A stretch of DNA of 51,358 bases from Candidatus Amesbacteria bacterium RIFCSPLOWO2_01_FULL_49_25 (lineage in GTDB: Bacteria; Patescibacteriota; Microgenomatia; CAZETR01; Amesbacteraceae). The notes beneath the pieces were generated by a model. The model was not told the DNA's origin. It worked only from the letters and a program-made list of their open reading frames with translations, and searched no databases. Where the stretch lies: the NCBI GenBank assembly GCA_001773725.1, contig MEXP01000025.1, positions 1 to 51,358 of the forward strand, written 5' to 3'. Within the stretch, counting starts at the first letter, position 1, and each line of letters opens with the position of its first letter. Below, one piece after another: positions 16,441 to 24,463 of the stretch. A program made the translations under genes and the position numbers.

Positions 16441-16858
16441 TCACCATCCCCCTGACTAACTTTGCCACGACAGCGCCGTCTGCTTTCCCGCGAAACTTTG
16501 GCCCTGCCACTTTCATCGCCGCCGCAAAATCTTTAGGTAAATCCATTCCCACAAGCTCAGTCACTATCTCTTTCTCTCCCATCTGCTTTGGCAGGTACTC
16601 CTGCAAAATCGCCAGCTCTTTTTTTTCTTGTTCTTCCTGTTCGACTCGTCCTCCCGCCCGATATGATTCAACCGCCTCCCGTCTCTTTTTAACCTCCCTT
16701 TGGATTACTGTCACCACGTCCTCGTCCGTCAACTCCTTCTGTATTTCAATTTTTTTGTAATTTAACTCCGACAGCACCATCCTCAGCACCAACACCCGCA
16801 AGGAATCCCTCGCCTTCATGGCTGTATTCAAATCGACCCTGATTTTGTCAGACAGCAT
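16433..16858 (-). CDS. yqeY: GatB/YqeY domain protein
   Basis: The 141-residue protein has the family's helical layout: DKIRVDLNTAMKARDSLRVL, VLRMVLSELNYKKIEIQK, REAVESYRAGGR, ILQEYLPKQM and the C-terminal PKFRGKADGAVVAKLVR. The domain is the tRNA-binding tail of GatB. Stand-alone YqeY is commonly encoded after rpsU, as here, and its precise role is unclear. The ATG overlaps the rpsU stop as TGATG. Confidence 0.88.
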   Translation of the reverse strand: MLSDKIRVDLNTAMKARDSLRVLVLRMVLSELNYKKIEIQKELTDEDVVTVIQREVKKRREAVESYRAGGRVEQEEQEKKELAILQEYLPKQMGEKEIVTELVGMDLPKDFAAAMKVAGPKFRGKADGAVVAKLVRGMVNG

Positions 16859-17046
16859 CAATAACTCCTCCGCCCCCTATTTTTCCGCCTCTCCTTAATT
16901 TTCTCTTGCTTAACCACCGACGGCTTTTTGTGAAACACCCGATCTTTAATTTCATCGATCACTTCGTCCGCCAGTATTTTCTTTCTAAAATCGGCAATAA
17001 GCCGGTCATCTGACTGTCCCGGCTTCTTTCGTACCACTGTTGGCAT
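16858..17046 (-). CDS. rpsU: Small ribosomal subunit protein bS21
   Basis: The 62-residue basic protein (MPTVVRKKPGQSDDRLIADF, then a helical Lys/Arg tail ending RKNRGRRSY) matches bS21, which binds near the 16S 3' end and assists mRNA selection. The rpsU-yqeY order is conserved. It is preceded by TGGAAT with a 6-nt gap to the ATG, a weak version of the leaderless arrangement. Confidence 0.88.
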   Translation of the reverse strand: MPTVVRKKPGQSDDRLIADFRKKILADEVIDEIKDRVFHKKPSVVKQEKIKERRKNRGRRSY

Positions 17047-17067
17047 CTTTTCATTCCACCCCCCTTT

Positions 17068-17388
17068 CTAAACCGGCCTATCGGCCGAAACCTTCTCCAA
17101 TAAATGAATGTGCAGATGATTTGAGACAAGTGTCGCCCCCATCCCGTTCATAGCTACTCTGTAAGCCATTTTTAGCTCCGCAATCTTCTCCCTCACCTTA
17201 CCCAGCATCCTCGCCAATTTGCCCGGATCCACACTGTGAAATTCTTCCCCGTGAGACTTGGAAATAAACAATAAATGTATTGCCGCAGCCGGATTTTTAT
17301 CTGGAATTACGATCATTTCATCGTCTTCATAAACCTTCTCCGCAGGCAAGCTCCCCGCTGCAATTTTGCAAAACACACAACTCTCCAT
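17068..17388 (-). CDS. HIT-family nucleotide hydrolase
   Basis: The 106-residue protein has the histidine triad as HLHIHLL near residue 91. It also has the N-terminal CVFCKIAAGSLPAEKVYEDD and IPDKNPAAAIHLLFISK, as in HINT-type purine nucleoside phosphoramidases. The first Cys pair of HINT (CVFC) is kept. TATAAT at 17395-17400 gives a predicted +1 exactly on the ATG. Upstream of rpsU. Confidence 0.92.
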   Translation of the reverse strand: MESCVFCKIAAGSLPAEKVYEDDEMIVIPDKNPAAAIHLLFISKSHGEEFHSVDPGKLARMLGKVREKIAELKMAYRVAMNGMGATLVSNHLHIHLLEKVSADRPV

Positions 17389-17418
17389 TGCTCAATTATA
17401 ACCAATTCCTCAATATCA

Positions 17419-17637
17419 TTACAACCCCACCGCATCCTTTTCCAATTGCAGCAGTTCACCCGCCCCCCAGTCCCCTTCGATCTGAAACTCCTCAGCCTTC
17501 TCCTGCTCCATCATTTTCTGCTCCACATCTCTCCGTCCAAAGCCCAACTTCAAATACAGCAGCAAACTTGTCACCACTATAATAGTTACTGACAACAATC
17601 CTACGCTCAGCTTCTGATATGTCTGTTTAGCTTTCAT
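17419..17637 (-). CDS. Hypothetical single-pass membrane protein
   Basis: The 72-residue protein has a basic N-terminus, one membrane helix (LSVGLLSVTIIVVTSLLLYL) and an acidic helical tail (QKMMEQEKAEEFQIEGD). Its start overlaps the stop of the secreted coiled-coil gene as ATGA, so the two probably work together at the membrane. Family not recognised. Confidence 0.6.
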   Translation of the reverse strand: MKAKQTYQKLSVGLLSVTIIVVTSLLLYLKLGFGRRDVEQKMMEQEKAEEFQIEGDWGAGELLQLEKDAVGL

Positions 17638-18119
17638 GATCCACCTCGACTGGCGGCAAGTGCCTTCATCGCCTCCACTGTTGTATGCCGGGCTTCAATA
17701 ACGGTTTTTCGCACCTCCAAAATATCCCTTTTCATCGCCGCAATCCTCCCCCTCACCAGGTAACCCGCCGTCGCATCCGTCGCCGTGTCCACCACGTAAA
17801 CTTTGTCAGCCTGGGTATTAATCGCTTCCTGAGCTTGGGCAATTGCCGCCCTGGCCTCAATTATCGCCTCCCGGACAGTCTGATCACTGGTCGCATCGCT
17901 CACCCTATCCACTGCTTTCCTCATTTTCTCCAATCTTTCGCCAAATACCCGCATCGCTTTCTGATTCATCTCGGTCATTCTCAAATTAAACCTCACCACC
18001 ACGGACTTTTTCTTCTCATCCCGCATATTTTGATTAACGGCTTTTACGGCCGCTCTCTCCCCCACAGCCCCCGCAACCACAGGCATTATCATTGTCCCCA
18101 GTATCATTGCCGTTACCAA
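17634..18119 (-). CDS. Exported helical (coiled-coil) protein
   Basis: I start this at TTG 18119 because AAGGAG lies 4-5 bases upstream, one of the clear Shine-Dalgarno sites in the window. A TACTTT box would give a leader of about 15 nt. The product of about 161 residues has a signal peptide (VTAMILGTMIMPVVAGAVG). It is otherwise helical with heptad-like Ala/Arg/Glu repeats (EAIIEARAAIAQAQEAINTQ) and resembles periplasmic or cell-surface coiled coils. No family is recognised. Confidence 0.6.
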   Translation of the reverse strand: MVTAMILGTMIMPVVAGAVGERAAVKAVNQNMRDEKKKSVVVRFNLRMTEMNQKAMRVFGERLEKMRKAVDRVSDATSDQTVREAIIEARAAIAQAQEAINTQADKVYVVDTATDATAGYLVRGRIAAMKRDILEVRKTVIEARHTTVEAMKALAASRGGS

Positions 18120-18192
18120 CTTTCTCCTTAACACACATAAAGTACACCACAATCCAAACAGCCATGTCAAGATGTGTATTAAAATCGCATCA

Positions 18193-19230
18193 ATGCTTAT
18201 TACCACTCTCCACGGCCCGGTTTCCACTCCGGTCTTTATGCCCGTAGGCACCGCCGCTGCCGTCAAATCCCTTTCCCGCCAAGATCTAGAACAAGTCGGA
18301 GCCCAAATCATCCTCGCCAACAACTATCACCTCTACCTTCGCCCGGGTTCCCATAATATCAAACGTCTCGGCGGCATCCACAAATTTATGAATTGGCCCC
18401 ACCCCATTCTTACCGACTCCGGAGGCTTTCAAATCCAATCTTTACACCCCAAAATTACCAACGAAGGGGCCGAGTTCAAGTCCCACATCGACGGCTCCAC
18501 TCACTTTCTCACGCCAGAAACTGCCACCCAGTCCCAGTTGGATATCGGATCGGACATCATCATGGCTTTTGACCATTCCATCCCCAAAAACGCATCTTAT
18601 GAGTACGCCAAAGAGGCCATGAGCAGAACCCACCTTTGGCTACTCCGATGCATCAAAACCTGGAAACAACATACTTCCACTCTTAAACTCTTACACTCTC
18701 CCGCTCTGTATGGAATTATCCAAGGCGGCGAATTTCCTGACTTGCTCCGTGAATCCGCCAAATTTGTTGTAGCCCAGGATCTACCCGGTATAGCCATAGG
18801 CGGCGCCGTCATCGGCTCCAATCCCCGCCAGACCTCAGAAACAATCGCCGCAGTCCGCGACCTGCTTCCCAAAAACTTGCCCCTCTACGCCATGGGTGTT
18901 GGCACTCGCCCCTCCGACCTCATAAATGTATTCAAAGCCGGAGCCAATATGTGCGATTGCGTGGCCCCTACCCGCCTGGCCCGCGCCGGCCTGCTCTACA
19001 ATAGCGAATCCAAAAACGAGCGCATCGATATCAGCAAATCGCAATTCAAATTGGACCAAAACCCCGTCGATTCCCAATGCGACTGCACCACTTGCCGCGA
19101 CTACACCCGCGCCTATTTGCATCACCTTTTCAAATCCCGTGAACTCACATACTACCGGCTAGCTTCAATCCACAACCTCCGGTTCACCTTCAAAACCGTC
19201 TCCATCTTCACCCAAACCCAAGCGGTGTAA
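18193..19230 (+). CDS. tgt: tRNA-guanine transglycosylase
   Basis: Tgt exchanges guanine-34 for a queuine precursor in GUN-anticodon tRNAs. Motifs are STPVFMPVGTAAAVKSL, LANNYHLYLRPG, LTDSGGFQIQSL, GIIQGGEFPDLL, GIAIGGAVIG, YAMGVGTRPSDL, the nucleophile region NMCDCVAPTRLARAGLLY and the zinc site CDCTTCRDY with a later His. The start at 18193 is chosen over ATG 18172 because TAAAAT at 18180-18185 predicts a 1-nt leader there. The segment STLKLLHSPAL is encoded by a degenerate CTCTTA-octamer repeat (18675-18708). queA lies nearby on the other strand. Confidence 0.93.
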   Translation: MLITTLHGPVSTPVFMPVGTAAAVKSLSRQDLEQVGAQIILANNYHLYLRPGSHNIKRLGGIHKFMNWPHPILTDSGGFQIQSLHPKITNEGAEFKSHIDGSTHFLTPETATQSQLDIGSDIIMAFDHSIPKNASYEYAKEAMSRTHLWLLRCIKTWKQHTSTLKLLHSPALYGIIQGGEFPDLLRESAKFVVAQDLPGIAIGGAVIGSNPRQTSETIAAVRDLLPKNLPLYAMGVGTRPSDLINVFKAGANMCDCVAPTRLARAGLLYNSESKNERIDISKSQFKLDQNPVDSQCDCTTCRDYTRAYLHHLFKSRELTYYRLASIHNLRFTFKTVSIFTQTQAV

Positions 19231-19650
19231 CTTCGTCACAAATCCACCCGCACTCGCACTGCATATCCGCTTCTGCTTTACCAAATAGCTTACCTCCCTC
19301 TTATCCTTCCTCCCCTTAGCCTTTCCAATTTTCTCGTCCAGCTCAGCTATATCCGCCCGTACATCGGCCAATCTTTCGTACAACTTCTCCACATCCACCT
19401 CCACCCCGTTCCCGTCCTGCCTCGCCTTCTTCACCGCCTTCTCCAAAACCCCGCAATTCACCCTTTTTAAGTACCTATCCACCTGCCCATCCGTCGTTAT
19501 CCTTTCCCCAACTATCTCCGCCTTCAACCCCAACTCAGCAGCGCACCCGTGCCAACATTCATGCGACCCGAAAATACATCCCGGATTTACCCTTGTCATC
19601 GAACTTCTTCTTACATTCAGGTCCGACAGCCACTCCTTGGGTCGCGCCAT
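19165..19650 (-). CDS. Hypothetical Cys-containing coiled-coil protein
   Basis: The 161-residue product has an N-terminal segment with Cys and His (NPGCIFGSHECWHGC) that could bind zinc, then a long charged helix (VEKLYERLADVRADIAELDE) and a C-terminal tail overlapping the end of tgt by 66 bp. TAAAAT upstream gives a 3-nt predicted leader. The family is not recognised. Confidence 0.5.
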   Translation of the reverse strand: MARPKEWLSDLNVRRSSMTRVNPGCIFGSHECWHGCAAELGLKAEIVGERITTDGQVDRYLKRVNCGVLEKAVKKARQDGNGVEVDVEKLYERLADVRADIAELDEKIGKAKGRKDKREVSYLVKQKRICSASAGGFVTKLHRLGLGEDGDGFEGEPEVVD

Positions 19651-19677
19651 ACGCGCCAGATTTTACCACAACCCACT

Positions 19678-19980
19678 TTACCCAATCTCCTTTATCCTAA
19701 CTAGACCCATATTATAGGTGACCACCCTTACCTCTCCCTCAGGCACCTCCTTCACCAATTGATCCCACAAATATCTCCACCTTTTTACCGGCAGGGGGTA
19801 AAACACTTCCCCATCGACACTAACCACATCCATCATCATTCCACCGTTCCCGTCGGTCCTCATACCCATAACTTGAACCAAATATTCATAAGTCTTCACC
19901 ACTGAATATTCATCGGTATCAGTGACTCGCAACATGAACCTCCCGCCCACTTTCACCTTTAACCCGTTCTCCACTCCCAT
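19678..19980 (-). CDS. Hypothetical protein, 100 residues
   Basis: The sequence looks like a small beta-rich domain (LKVKVGGRFMLRVTDTDEYS, GEVFYPLPVKRWRYLWDQ, VRVVTYNMGLVRI). No family is recognised. The start at 19980 is chosen because TAGAAT at 19988-19993 lies in the leaderless position. The TAG of that box (19991-19993) is the queA stop codon. Confidence 0.55.
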   Translation of the reverse strand: MGVENGLKVKVGGRFMLRVTDTDEYSVVKTYEYLVQVMGMRTDGNGGMMMDVVSVDGEVFYPLPVKRWRYLWDQLVKEVPEGEVRVVTYNMGLVRIKEIG

Positions 19981-19990
19981 GCGCGTCATT

Positions 19991-20986
19991 CTACACCACC
20001 AGCATTGCATCTCCAAAACTGTAAAACCGGTATTTCTTTTTTATGGCTTCTTCATAAGCTTTCATAACCAACTCTTTCCCGGCAAAAGCGCACACCAGTA
20101 TCAAAAGCGTACTCTTGGGCAAATGAAAATTCGTAATCATCGTGTCGACATACTTAAATTTATACCCCGGATAAATAAAAATATTTGTTTCATTTCTTGT
20201 CCAATCACTTTCCAACACTCTCACACTCGTCGTCCCCACGGCCACAATTCGTTCTCCACCCTTCTTAGCTCTCAAGATTTCAGCCCTTGTCCCAGATGAA
20301 ATCGAAAAACGCTCTTCATGCATTTTATGCTCTTCAATATTTTCTTCCCTCACCGGCGCAAAAGTCCCCAATCCCACCCAAAGCGTCACAAAAATCTTTT
20401 TAGGAATTTTCGCCAGCATTTTTTTTGTGAAATGAAACCCCGCCGTCGGCGCCGCCGCACTCCCCATCCCGCCAGCCCGCAGACGGAATTCCCTCGCATA
20501 AACCGTCTGATACATTCGCCTCAATTTCGGTTCAGGCCATGCCCCTCTCGGGTGGATATAAGGTGGTACCGGTGTGTACCCGATCCTATCAATTAATACC
20601 GTCAATCGGTTACTATCAACATTAAACTTTATTACCCCGGGTCGCACAATTTCCCCTTCCAAACCGTTCCCAAAAATTACTCTTTTCGCCCTCCCGATAT
20701 TTTTACCGATAAATCTCCAACCGCCGCCCTCACTGGTCAAAAGAAGTATCTCCACTCTCCCCCCGCTCTCCTTTTTTCCCACCAGTCTCGCCGGAAATAC
20801 TTTCGTGTCATTAAACACCAGCAAATCGTCCCGCCGCAGATACTTCGGCAAGTTGTAAAAATAATCATGCTCTATCGTCCTCGCCAAGCGATTTACAATC
20901 ATCAATCTGCTTCGGTCTCGAGGTCTAACCGGCTCTTGAGCGATCAGTTCCTTAGGCAGCTGGTAATCAAACTCCCCCAGTTTCAT
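19991..20986 (-). CDS. queA: S-adenosylmethionine:tRNA ribosyltransferase-isomerase
   Basis: QueA converts preQ1-tRNA to epoxyqueuosine-tRNA using SAM. The 331 residues show FDYQLPKELIAQEPVRPRDR, KYLRRDDLLVFNDTKVFPAR, GRVEILLLTSE, GSAAAPTAGFHFT, LWVGLGTFAPV and VGTTSVRVLES, covering the family core. ATG 20986 shares a base with the rseP stop (TAATG), so it is co-translated with rseP. Tgt is 0.8 kb away. No preQ1 synthesis genes are visible, so preQ1 is probably salvaged. Confidence 0.94.
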   Translation of the reverse strand: MKLGEFDYQLPKELIAQEPVRPRDRSRLMIVNRLARTIEHDYFYNLPKYLRRDDLLVFNDTKVFPARLVGKKESGGRVEILLLTSEGGGWRFIGKNIGRAKRVIFGNGLEGEIVRPGVIKFNVDSNRLTVLIDRIGYTPVPPYIHPRGAWPEPKLRRMYQTVYAREFRLRAGGMGSAAAPTAGFHFTKKMLAKIPKKIFVTLWVGLGTFAPVREENIEEHKMHEERFSISSGTRAEILRAKKGGERIVAVGTTSVRVLESDWTRNETNIFIYPGYKFKYVDTMITNFHLPKSTLLILVCAFAGKELVMKAYEEAIKKKYRFYSFGDAMLVV

Positions 20987-22125
20987 TACTTCTTCAAAAT
21001 CCCCGTCCGGATCAAATCCTGCATGGTGATCAAAATTACCAGGCCAATCAGAAATGCAAACCCCCAGGAGTTTATTTTCTTCTCCAGTTCCGGCTCCAAT
21101 CTCTTCTTTCTCACCCACTCCAGCCACACAAACAGCATCCGCCCCCCATCCAAAGCCGGTATTGGCAAAATATTAAATATGGCCAAATTGACCGACAATA
21201 TAGCCACCAACTCCACAATCGGCCAAAATCCGCCCTCAGCCACCACTTTTGTCCATTCATAAATCACTACCGGTCCGCCCACCCCCTGCGGTACTTTGCC
21301 CGCAGTCAAACTCTTACCAATTTCCCTCAATCCCAGAATCACTCTCCCGCCCCAAGTCACTGTCGCTTTCCCCGCCGCCCCCAATATGCCCCCTACACAC
21401 TCCGCTCTTAACCCTGCACACTGCCTGACTTGCAAATACGGAAAACTAGCAATTACCACCCCCAGCGGCCCCTGCCCTTCAGGCGGACTCAAGCGCGGCA
21501 TCACCACCACAGTCAACTTCTCCACCCGATTCTCAGTAATCCCTTCAAACAAACTCGTCCCCCCGCCCCGCTCCACCTCCAAATTCACTTTCAGCCCGCC
21601 CCAGGACCGCAAGATTCTCGTAAAATCGGAAAAATTTACCTCCCGTCCCTCAACAGCAGTTATCCGGTCGTGAACCAAAAGACCCGCCTCCTGGGCCGGC
21701 GACCCTGGCTCAATTTTTATTAGAGTAATTTTTTCTCTCACTTGTCCTGGCACTCCGATATGGCCGTATAGCAGGGCAAATCCTGCCACCGCCAAAATCA
21801 CATTCATCACCACTCCGGCCAAAAGCACCGCCATTCTCTGCTTCCGGCCGCGCTCCCAAAAACTAGTTTTACCCTGCGAAGCCTTGGCGAAGGAGGGCCC
21901 TTCCTCTCCCTGCAATCTCACAAACCCCCCAAAAATCAAGGGGTATACCGAATAATCGGTGCCCTTAAATTTTATCTTAATCAGGGCCTTGGTAAACGGT
22001 AGTCCCAATCCAAACTCTTCCACTTTAATCCCAAAATATTTTGCCGCCAGCAAATGCCCCAATTCGTGCACCATCACCAGTACCGATAATACCGCCAGAA
22101 AAACCAACATCGCTTGCAAGTCCAT
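20986..22125 (-). CDS. rseP: RIP metalloprotease, RseP family (M50)
   Basis: This membrane zinc protease cleaves substrates within the membrane. It has the zinc motif HELGH in LVMVHELGHLLAAKYFG near residue 20, a PDZ domain (PGSPAQEAGLLVHDRITAV), and the C-terminal NILPIPALDGGRMLF with the third zinc ligand Asp, plus four membrane segments. The 379 residues include a palindromic-repeat insertion (SFAKASQGK, DNA 21874-21904) between the first strand and the next membrane helix. TAAACT upstream leaves a 1-nt predicted leader. Confidence 0.93.
   Translation of the reverse strand: MDLQAMLVFLAVLSVLVMVHELGHLLAAKYFGIKVEEFGLGLPFTKALIKIKFKGTDYSVYPLIFGGFVRLQGEEGPSFAKASQGKTSFWERGRKQRMAVLLAGVVMNVILAVAGFALLYGHIGVPGQVREKITLIKIEPGSPAQEAGLLVHDRITAVEGREVNFSDFTRILRSWGGLKVNLEVERGGGTSLFEGITENRVEKLTVVVMPRLSPPEGQGPLGVVIASFPYLQVRQCAGLRAECVGGILGAAGKATVTWGGRVILGLREIGKSLTAGKVPQGVGGPVVIYEWTKVVAEGGFWPIVELVAILSVNLAIFNILPIPALDGGRMLFVWLEWVRKKRLEPELEKKINSWGFAFLIGLVILITMQDLIRTGILKK
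21874..21904. repeat. ORF-embedded repeat in rseP
   Basis: CTTCGCCAAGGCTTCG (minus strand) encodes SFAKASQGK. The same 16-mer is in the PBP2 gene. Confidence 0.85.
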
Positions 22126-22167
22126 CCCCGCCAGTTTACCGGGAAATCTGCCAAAAATAAACCATCA

Positions 22168-22356
22168 CTATCTCCAGGCGCCAACAGGTTCAGGTGGTAT
22201 GTGAGTCAATACATAAATTATTCCCGCCGCCAATGTCGCCCACCCCACATAACTTAACAATGTATCAAATTTCTCTTTCAATTTATCCCTTTGCAGCACC
22301 GGACCAGGCAATTGAATGGCTCTCGACTCAAACGACGAATCAGGTCTGTAAGACAT
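22168..22356 (-). CDS. Hypothetical single-pass membrane protein
   Basis: This 62-residue protein has a polar N-terminal half and a C-terminal membrane helix (LLSYVGWATLAAGIIYVLTH). It sits between frr and rseP. TATATT at 22363-22368 puts the +1 exactly on the ATG. No family is recognised. Confidence 0.6.
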   Translation of the reverse strand: MSYRPDSSFESRAIQLPGPVLQRDKLKEKFDTLLSYVGWATLAAGIIYVLTHIPPEPVGAWR

Positions 22357-22376
22357 AGTCTCAATATACTACAGGC

Positions 22377-22937
22377 TTATAAAGTTTTCAATTCTTCTTC
22401 CTTCTTTTTCCCCATACTCTCAATCATTTCCATCATCTCATCAGTAACTTCCTGCAACTCTTTTTCCCAACTATGCCGATCGTCCTCGGTTATCACCCGC
22501 TCTTCAAACTGCCTCTTCAGCTCGCTCATCTTGTCGTGCCGAATCTGCCGTACCTTCACCCGCCCGTCTTCCAGCTTTACGTGCAGCATCCGCACATACT
22601 CCAGCCTCCGCTCAGCCGTCAGCGGCGGAAAGGTCATCCGGATAACCCCGTTATCAATTACCGGCGTCACCCCCAAATTCGCCGCCTCCAAATCCCGCCG
22701 GATATCCCCGATAATCGACTGGTCATAAGGAGAAATCGCCAGCTGCTGTGCTTCATGTACGGAAATTGTACCCAACTCCACCACCTTCATCCTTGCCGTC
22801 CCCCCGTATGCCCCAATCATTACATTCTCGACTATCGCCGGGTTCGCCCGTCCAGTCCGAATACTCGCCACCTCCCGCCGCGTAAAATCCACCGCGGCCG
22901 CCATCTTCCTCTTTACTTCTTCCAAATCCACCATCAC
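22377..22937 (-). CDS. frr: Ribosome recycling factor
   Basis: RRF splits post-termination ribosomes together with EF-G. The 186 residues cover the full family: FTRREVASIRTGRANPAIVE, AYGGTARMKVVELGTISV, ISPYDQSIIGDIRRDL, GVIRMTFPPLTAERR and the C-terminal three-helix bundle. It starts at GTG 22937. TATACT at 22944-22949 gives +1 exactly there, and an ATG follows directly as codon two. Confidence 0.96.
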   Translation of the reverse strand: MMVDLEEVKRKMAAAVDFTRREVASIRTGRANPAIVENVMIGAYGGTARMKVVELGTISVHEAQQLAISPYDQSIIGDIRRDLEAANLGVTPVIDNGVIRMTFPPLTAERRLEYVRMLHVKLEDGRVKVRQIRHDKMSELKRQFEERVITEDDRHSWEKELQEVTDEMMEMIESMGKKKEEELKTL

Positions 22938-22957
22938 GTCACTAGTATACCACTATC

Positions 22958-23176
22958 CTAAGTCTGACCGACCACTTTCAAAGTTCCCGCTTCAGCCTTA
23001 ACTGCCGTTGTTTCCAGCATAACCAAAGCCTCCTCTTCCGTCAAGTCCCCCTTCAGAATACCTTCATAAGCATTATCAACCGCCTGCGCCGCCAAGGCCG
23101 GACTCAACGCGATATTAATCCTTCTCGCCGCACTAAATATCCTCTCCTGTCTCGATAGTTCCCCTGTGGCTGCCAT
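22958..23176 (-). CDS. Hypothetical small helical protein
   Basis: The 72-residue acidic helical protein (ARRINIALSPALAAQAVDNA, KGDLTEEEALVMLETTAV) has no membrane segment and no recognised family. TATAAT at 23183-23188 gives +1 exactly on the ATG. It lies between tsf and frr, the place where pyrH is found in many bacteria, but it is not a kinase. Confidence 0.55.
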   Translation of the reverse strand: MAATGELSRQERIFSAARRINIALSPALAAQAVDNAYEGILKGDLTEEEALVMLETTAVKAEAGTLKVVGQT

Positions 23177-23222
23177 ATATAAATTATACCAAATCTGTCA
23201 ACCAACTGCAACCCAAACCGCC

Positions 23223-23732
23223 CTAAACCTCCCCCTTCTTGCGCATCAATTCCGCTTCCAGACCCACCAAGGCCGCAGCTACCCGCTCCACATCATGTAT
23301 TACCATTTCCCCCGCAAACCGTCTCAGTTCAGCCGCTTCCACCGCCTCACCATCCACCCGAAACGCTGCCTTTCCCCCCTTGCCCCTATTAGCCTCCTCA
23401 CCCCATTTCTCCAGCATCTTACTTAACATGTCCAGAATATCCTGATCATCCCCTGCTCGGCGCGACCAATCAATCACCCGTTGCCTGGCTTCCTCAACCG
23501 CGTCCGGCACCGGTTGTGACGTCCTCTCCATCCACACCCGCTCAGACCTCACTTTTGCCTGATCATACCACTTCCCGTACCTCCGGCTTCCAGACAGCAG
23601 CGGAAATAACCCATCCACTATGGGAAAACCCACCGCCGCCATCTTCTCAACGTCCTCTATCTCCCCCATCAAAGCCCCTCTCTCCGCCCTTACCCTCACA
23701 GCTTCAACCGATTTCCTAAACCATTCCACCAT
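23223..23732 (-). CDS. Hypothetical protein, 169 residues
   Basis: The sequence is helical and charged with a Trp-rich middle (YGKWYDQAKVRSERVWMERT) and a C-terminal helix pair (AAELRRFAGEMVIHDVERV). GGAGGT lies 8 bases before the ATG, so it is probably translated from an operon with the Cys-containing gene upstream (4-bp gap). Family not recognised. Confidence 0.55.
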   Translation of the reverse strand: MVEWFRKSVEAVRVRAERGALMGEIEDVEKMAAVGFPIVDGLFPLLSGSRRYGKWYDQAKVRSERVWMERTSQPVPDAVEEARQRVIDWSRRAGDDQDILDMLSKMLEKWGEEANRGKGGKAAFRVDGEAVEAAELRRFAGEMVIHDVERVAAALVGLEAELMRKKGEV

Positions 23733-23736
23733 AAAC

Positions 23737-24000
23737 CTACACCTCCGCTTCCTTCCCCTTCATCCGAACCTGGACGGCCTCTCTCTCCATCAGACATCCC
23801 ACGCTCAACTCCATCCCGTCATACCAATGCATCCGGCCCGTCTGTACCAAATGCGCATACTCCAATGCCTTGCATGGACCACCCTCGGCAAACTCACATC
23901 CCGTAACGGTACATTTCCTCACCTCAGGTCCCACCTCCACTACCTCTTCTTTCCTCAAACCGGCCCACCCCCGAGCCAAATCCAGTAACACCTGAAACAT
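23737..24000 (-). CDS. Hypothetical small protein with Cys cluster
   Basis: About 87 residues contain C-x5-C-x7-C (KCTVTGCEFAEGGPC) and a later GCLMER, a pattern similar in style to other small Cys proteins in the window. The start at 24000 is chosen because TAGAAT, whose TAG is the tsf stop codon at 24011-24013, leaves a 1-nt predicted leader. Metal binding is possible but not shown. Confidence 0.55.
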   Translation of the reverse strand: MFQVLLDLARGWAGLRKEEVVEVGPEVRKCTVTGCEFAEGGPCKALEYAHLVQTGRMHWYDGMELSVGCLMEREAVQVRMKGKEAEV

Positions 24001-24010
24001 TATGCGGATT

Positions 24011-24463
24011 CTATACGCGTACCACTTTGAAGTCAATTATCTGTATATTCTCGCCCAACTTCCCAATCACTTCCTTAATAAGTTCCGAGACCTTTTTGCT
24101 GGGATCTCGCACATACTCCTGCTCAAGTAGTTCCTCCGCCGTCGCCGGCCCGGCCGACGCCGCCTGCAAAGCCAGTTCCCGACCCAACTTTTGAAAATCA
24201 TCGGTTTTTGCCACAAAATCCGTCTCGCATGCCAGCGCCACCATACTCCCCAACCTGCCTGTGTGGTGCACATAAGAAAACACTGCTCCGGCCTTCACCT
24301 CCCGATCCGCTTTTTTGGCAGCTTTTTCCATCCCTTTTTGTCTCAGCCACTCCTCGGATTTCTTCATGTCCCCCCCGCATTCCTCCAGCGCTTGCCGGCA
24401 GTCAGACACCCCCGCCCCCATCTTCTCACGAAGTTTTTTAATATCTTCAATAGAAACTTTCAT
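24011..24463 (-). CDS. tsf: Elongation factor Ts (short form)
   Basis: EF-Ts recycles GDP-bound EF-Tu. The protein has the UBA-like N-terminus (IKKLREKMGAGVSDCRQALE, then a WLRQKGM segment) and the core motif ALACETDFVAKTDDF. It is only 150 residues because just one core subdomain is present, against about 280-300 in E. coli. Short EF-Ts also occurs elsewhere, so I read it as a genuine compact form. The ATG overlaps the rpsB stop (ATGA) with GGAGGAG upstream. Confidence 0.94.
   Translation of the reverse strand: MKVSIEDIKKLREKMGAGVSDCRQALEECGGDMKKSEEWLRQKGMEKAAKKADREVKAGAVFSYVHHTGRLGSMVALACETDFVAKTDDFQKLGRELALQAASAGPATAEELLEQEYVRDPSKKVSELIKEVIGKLGENIQIIDFKVVRV

Noticed and set aside
20986-21127. 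N-terminal extension of queA to 21127
   Set aside because: It overlaps rseP out of frame. The family start MKLGEFDYQL at 20986 overlaps the rseP stop as TAATG.
24011-24463. Truncated, broken tsf
   Set aside because: The protein has both the N-terminal domain and one core motif, ends at a stop that is reused as a promoter, and shows no downstream remnant. It is a compact EF-Ts.
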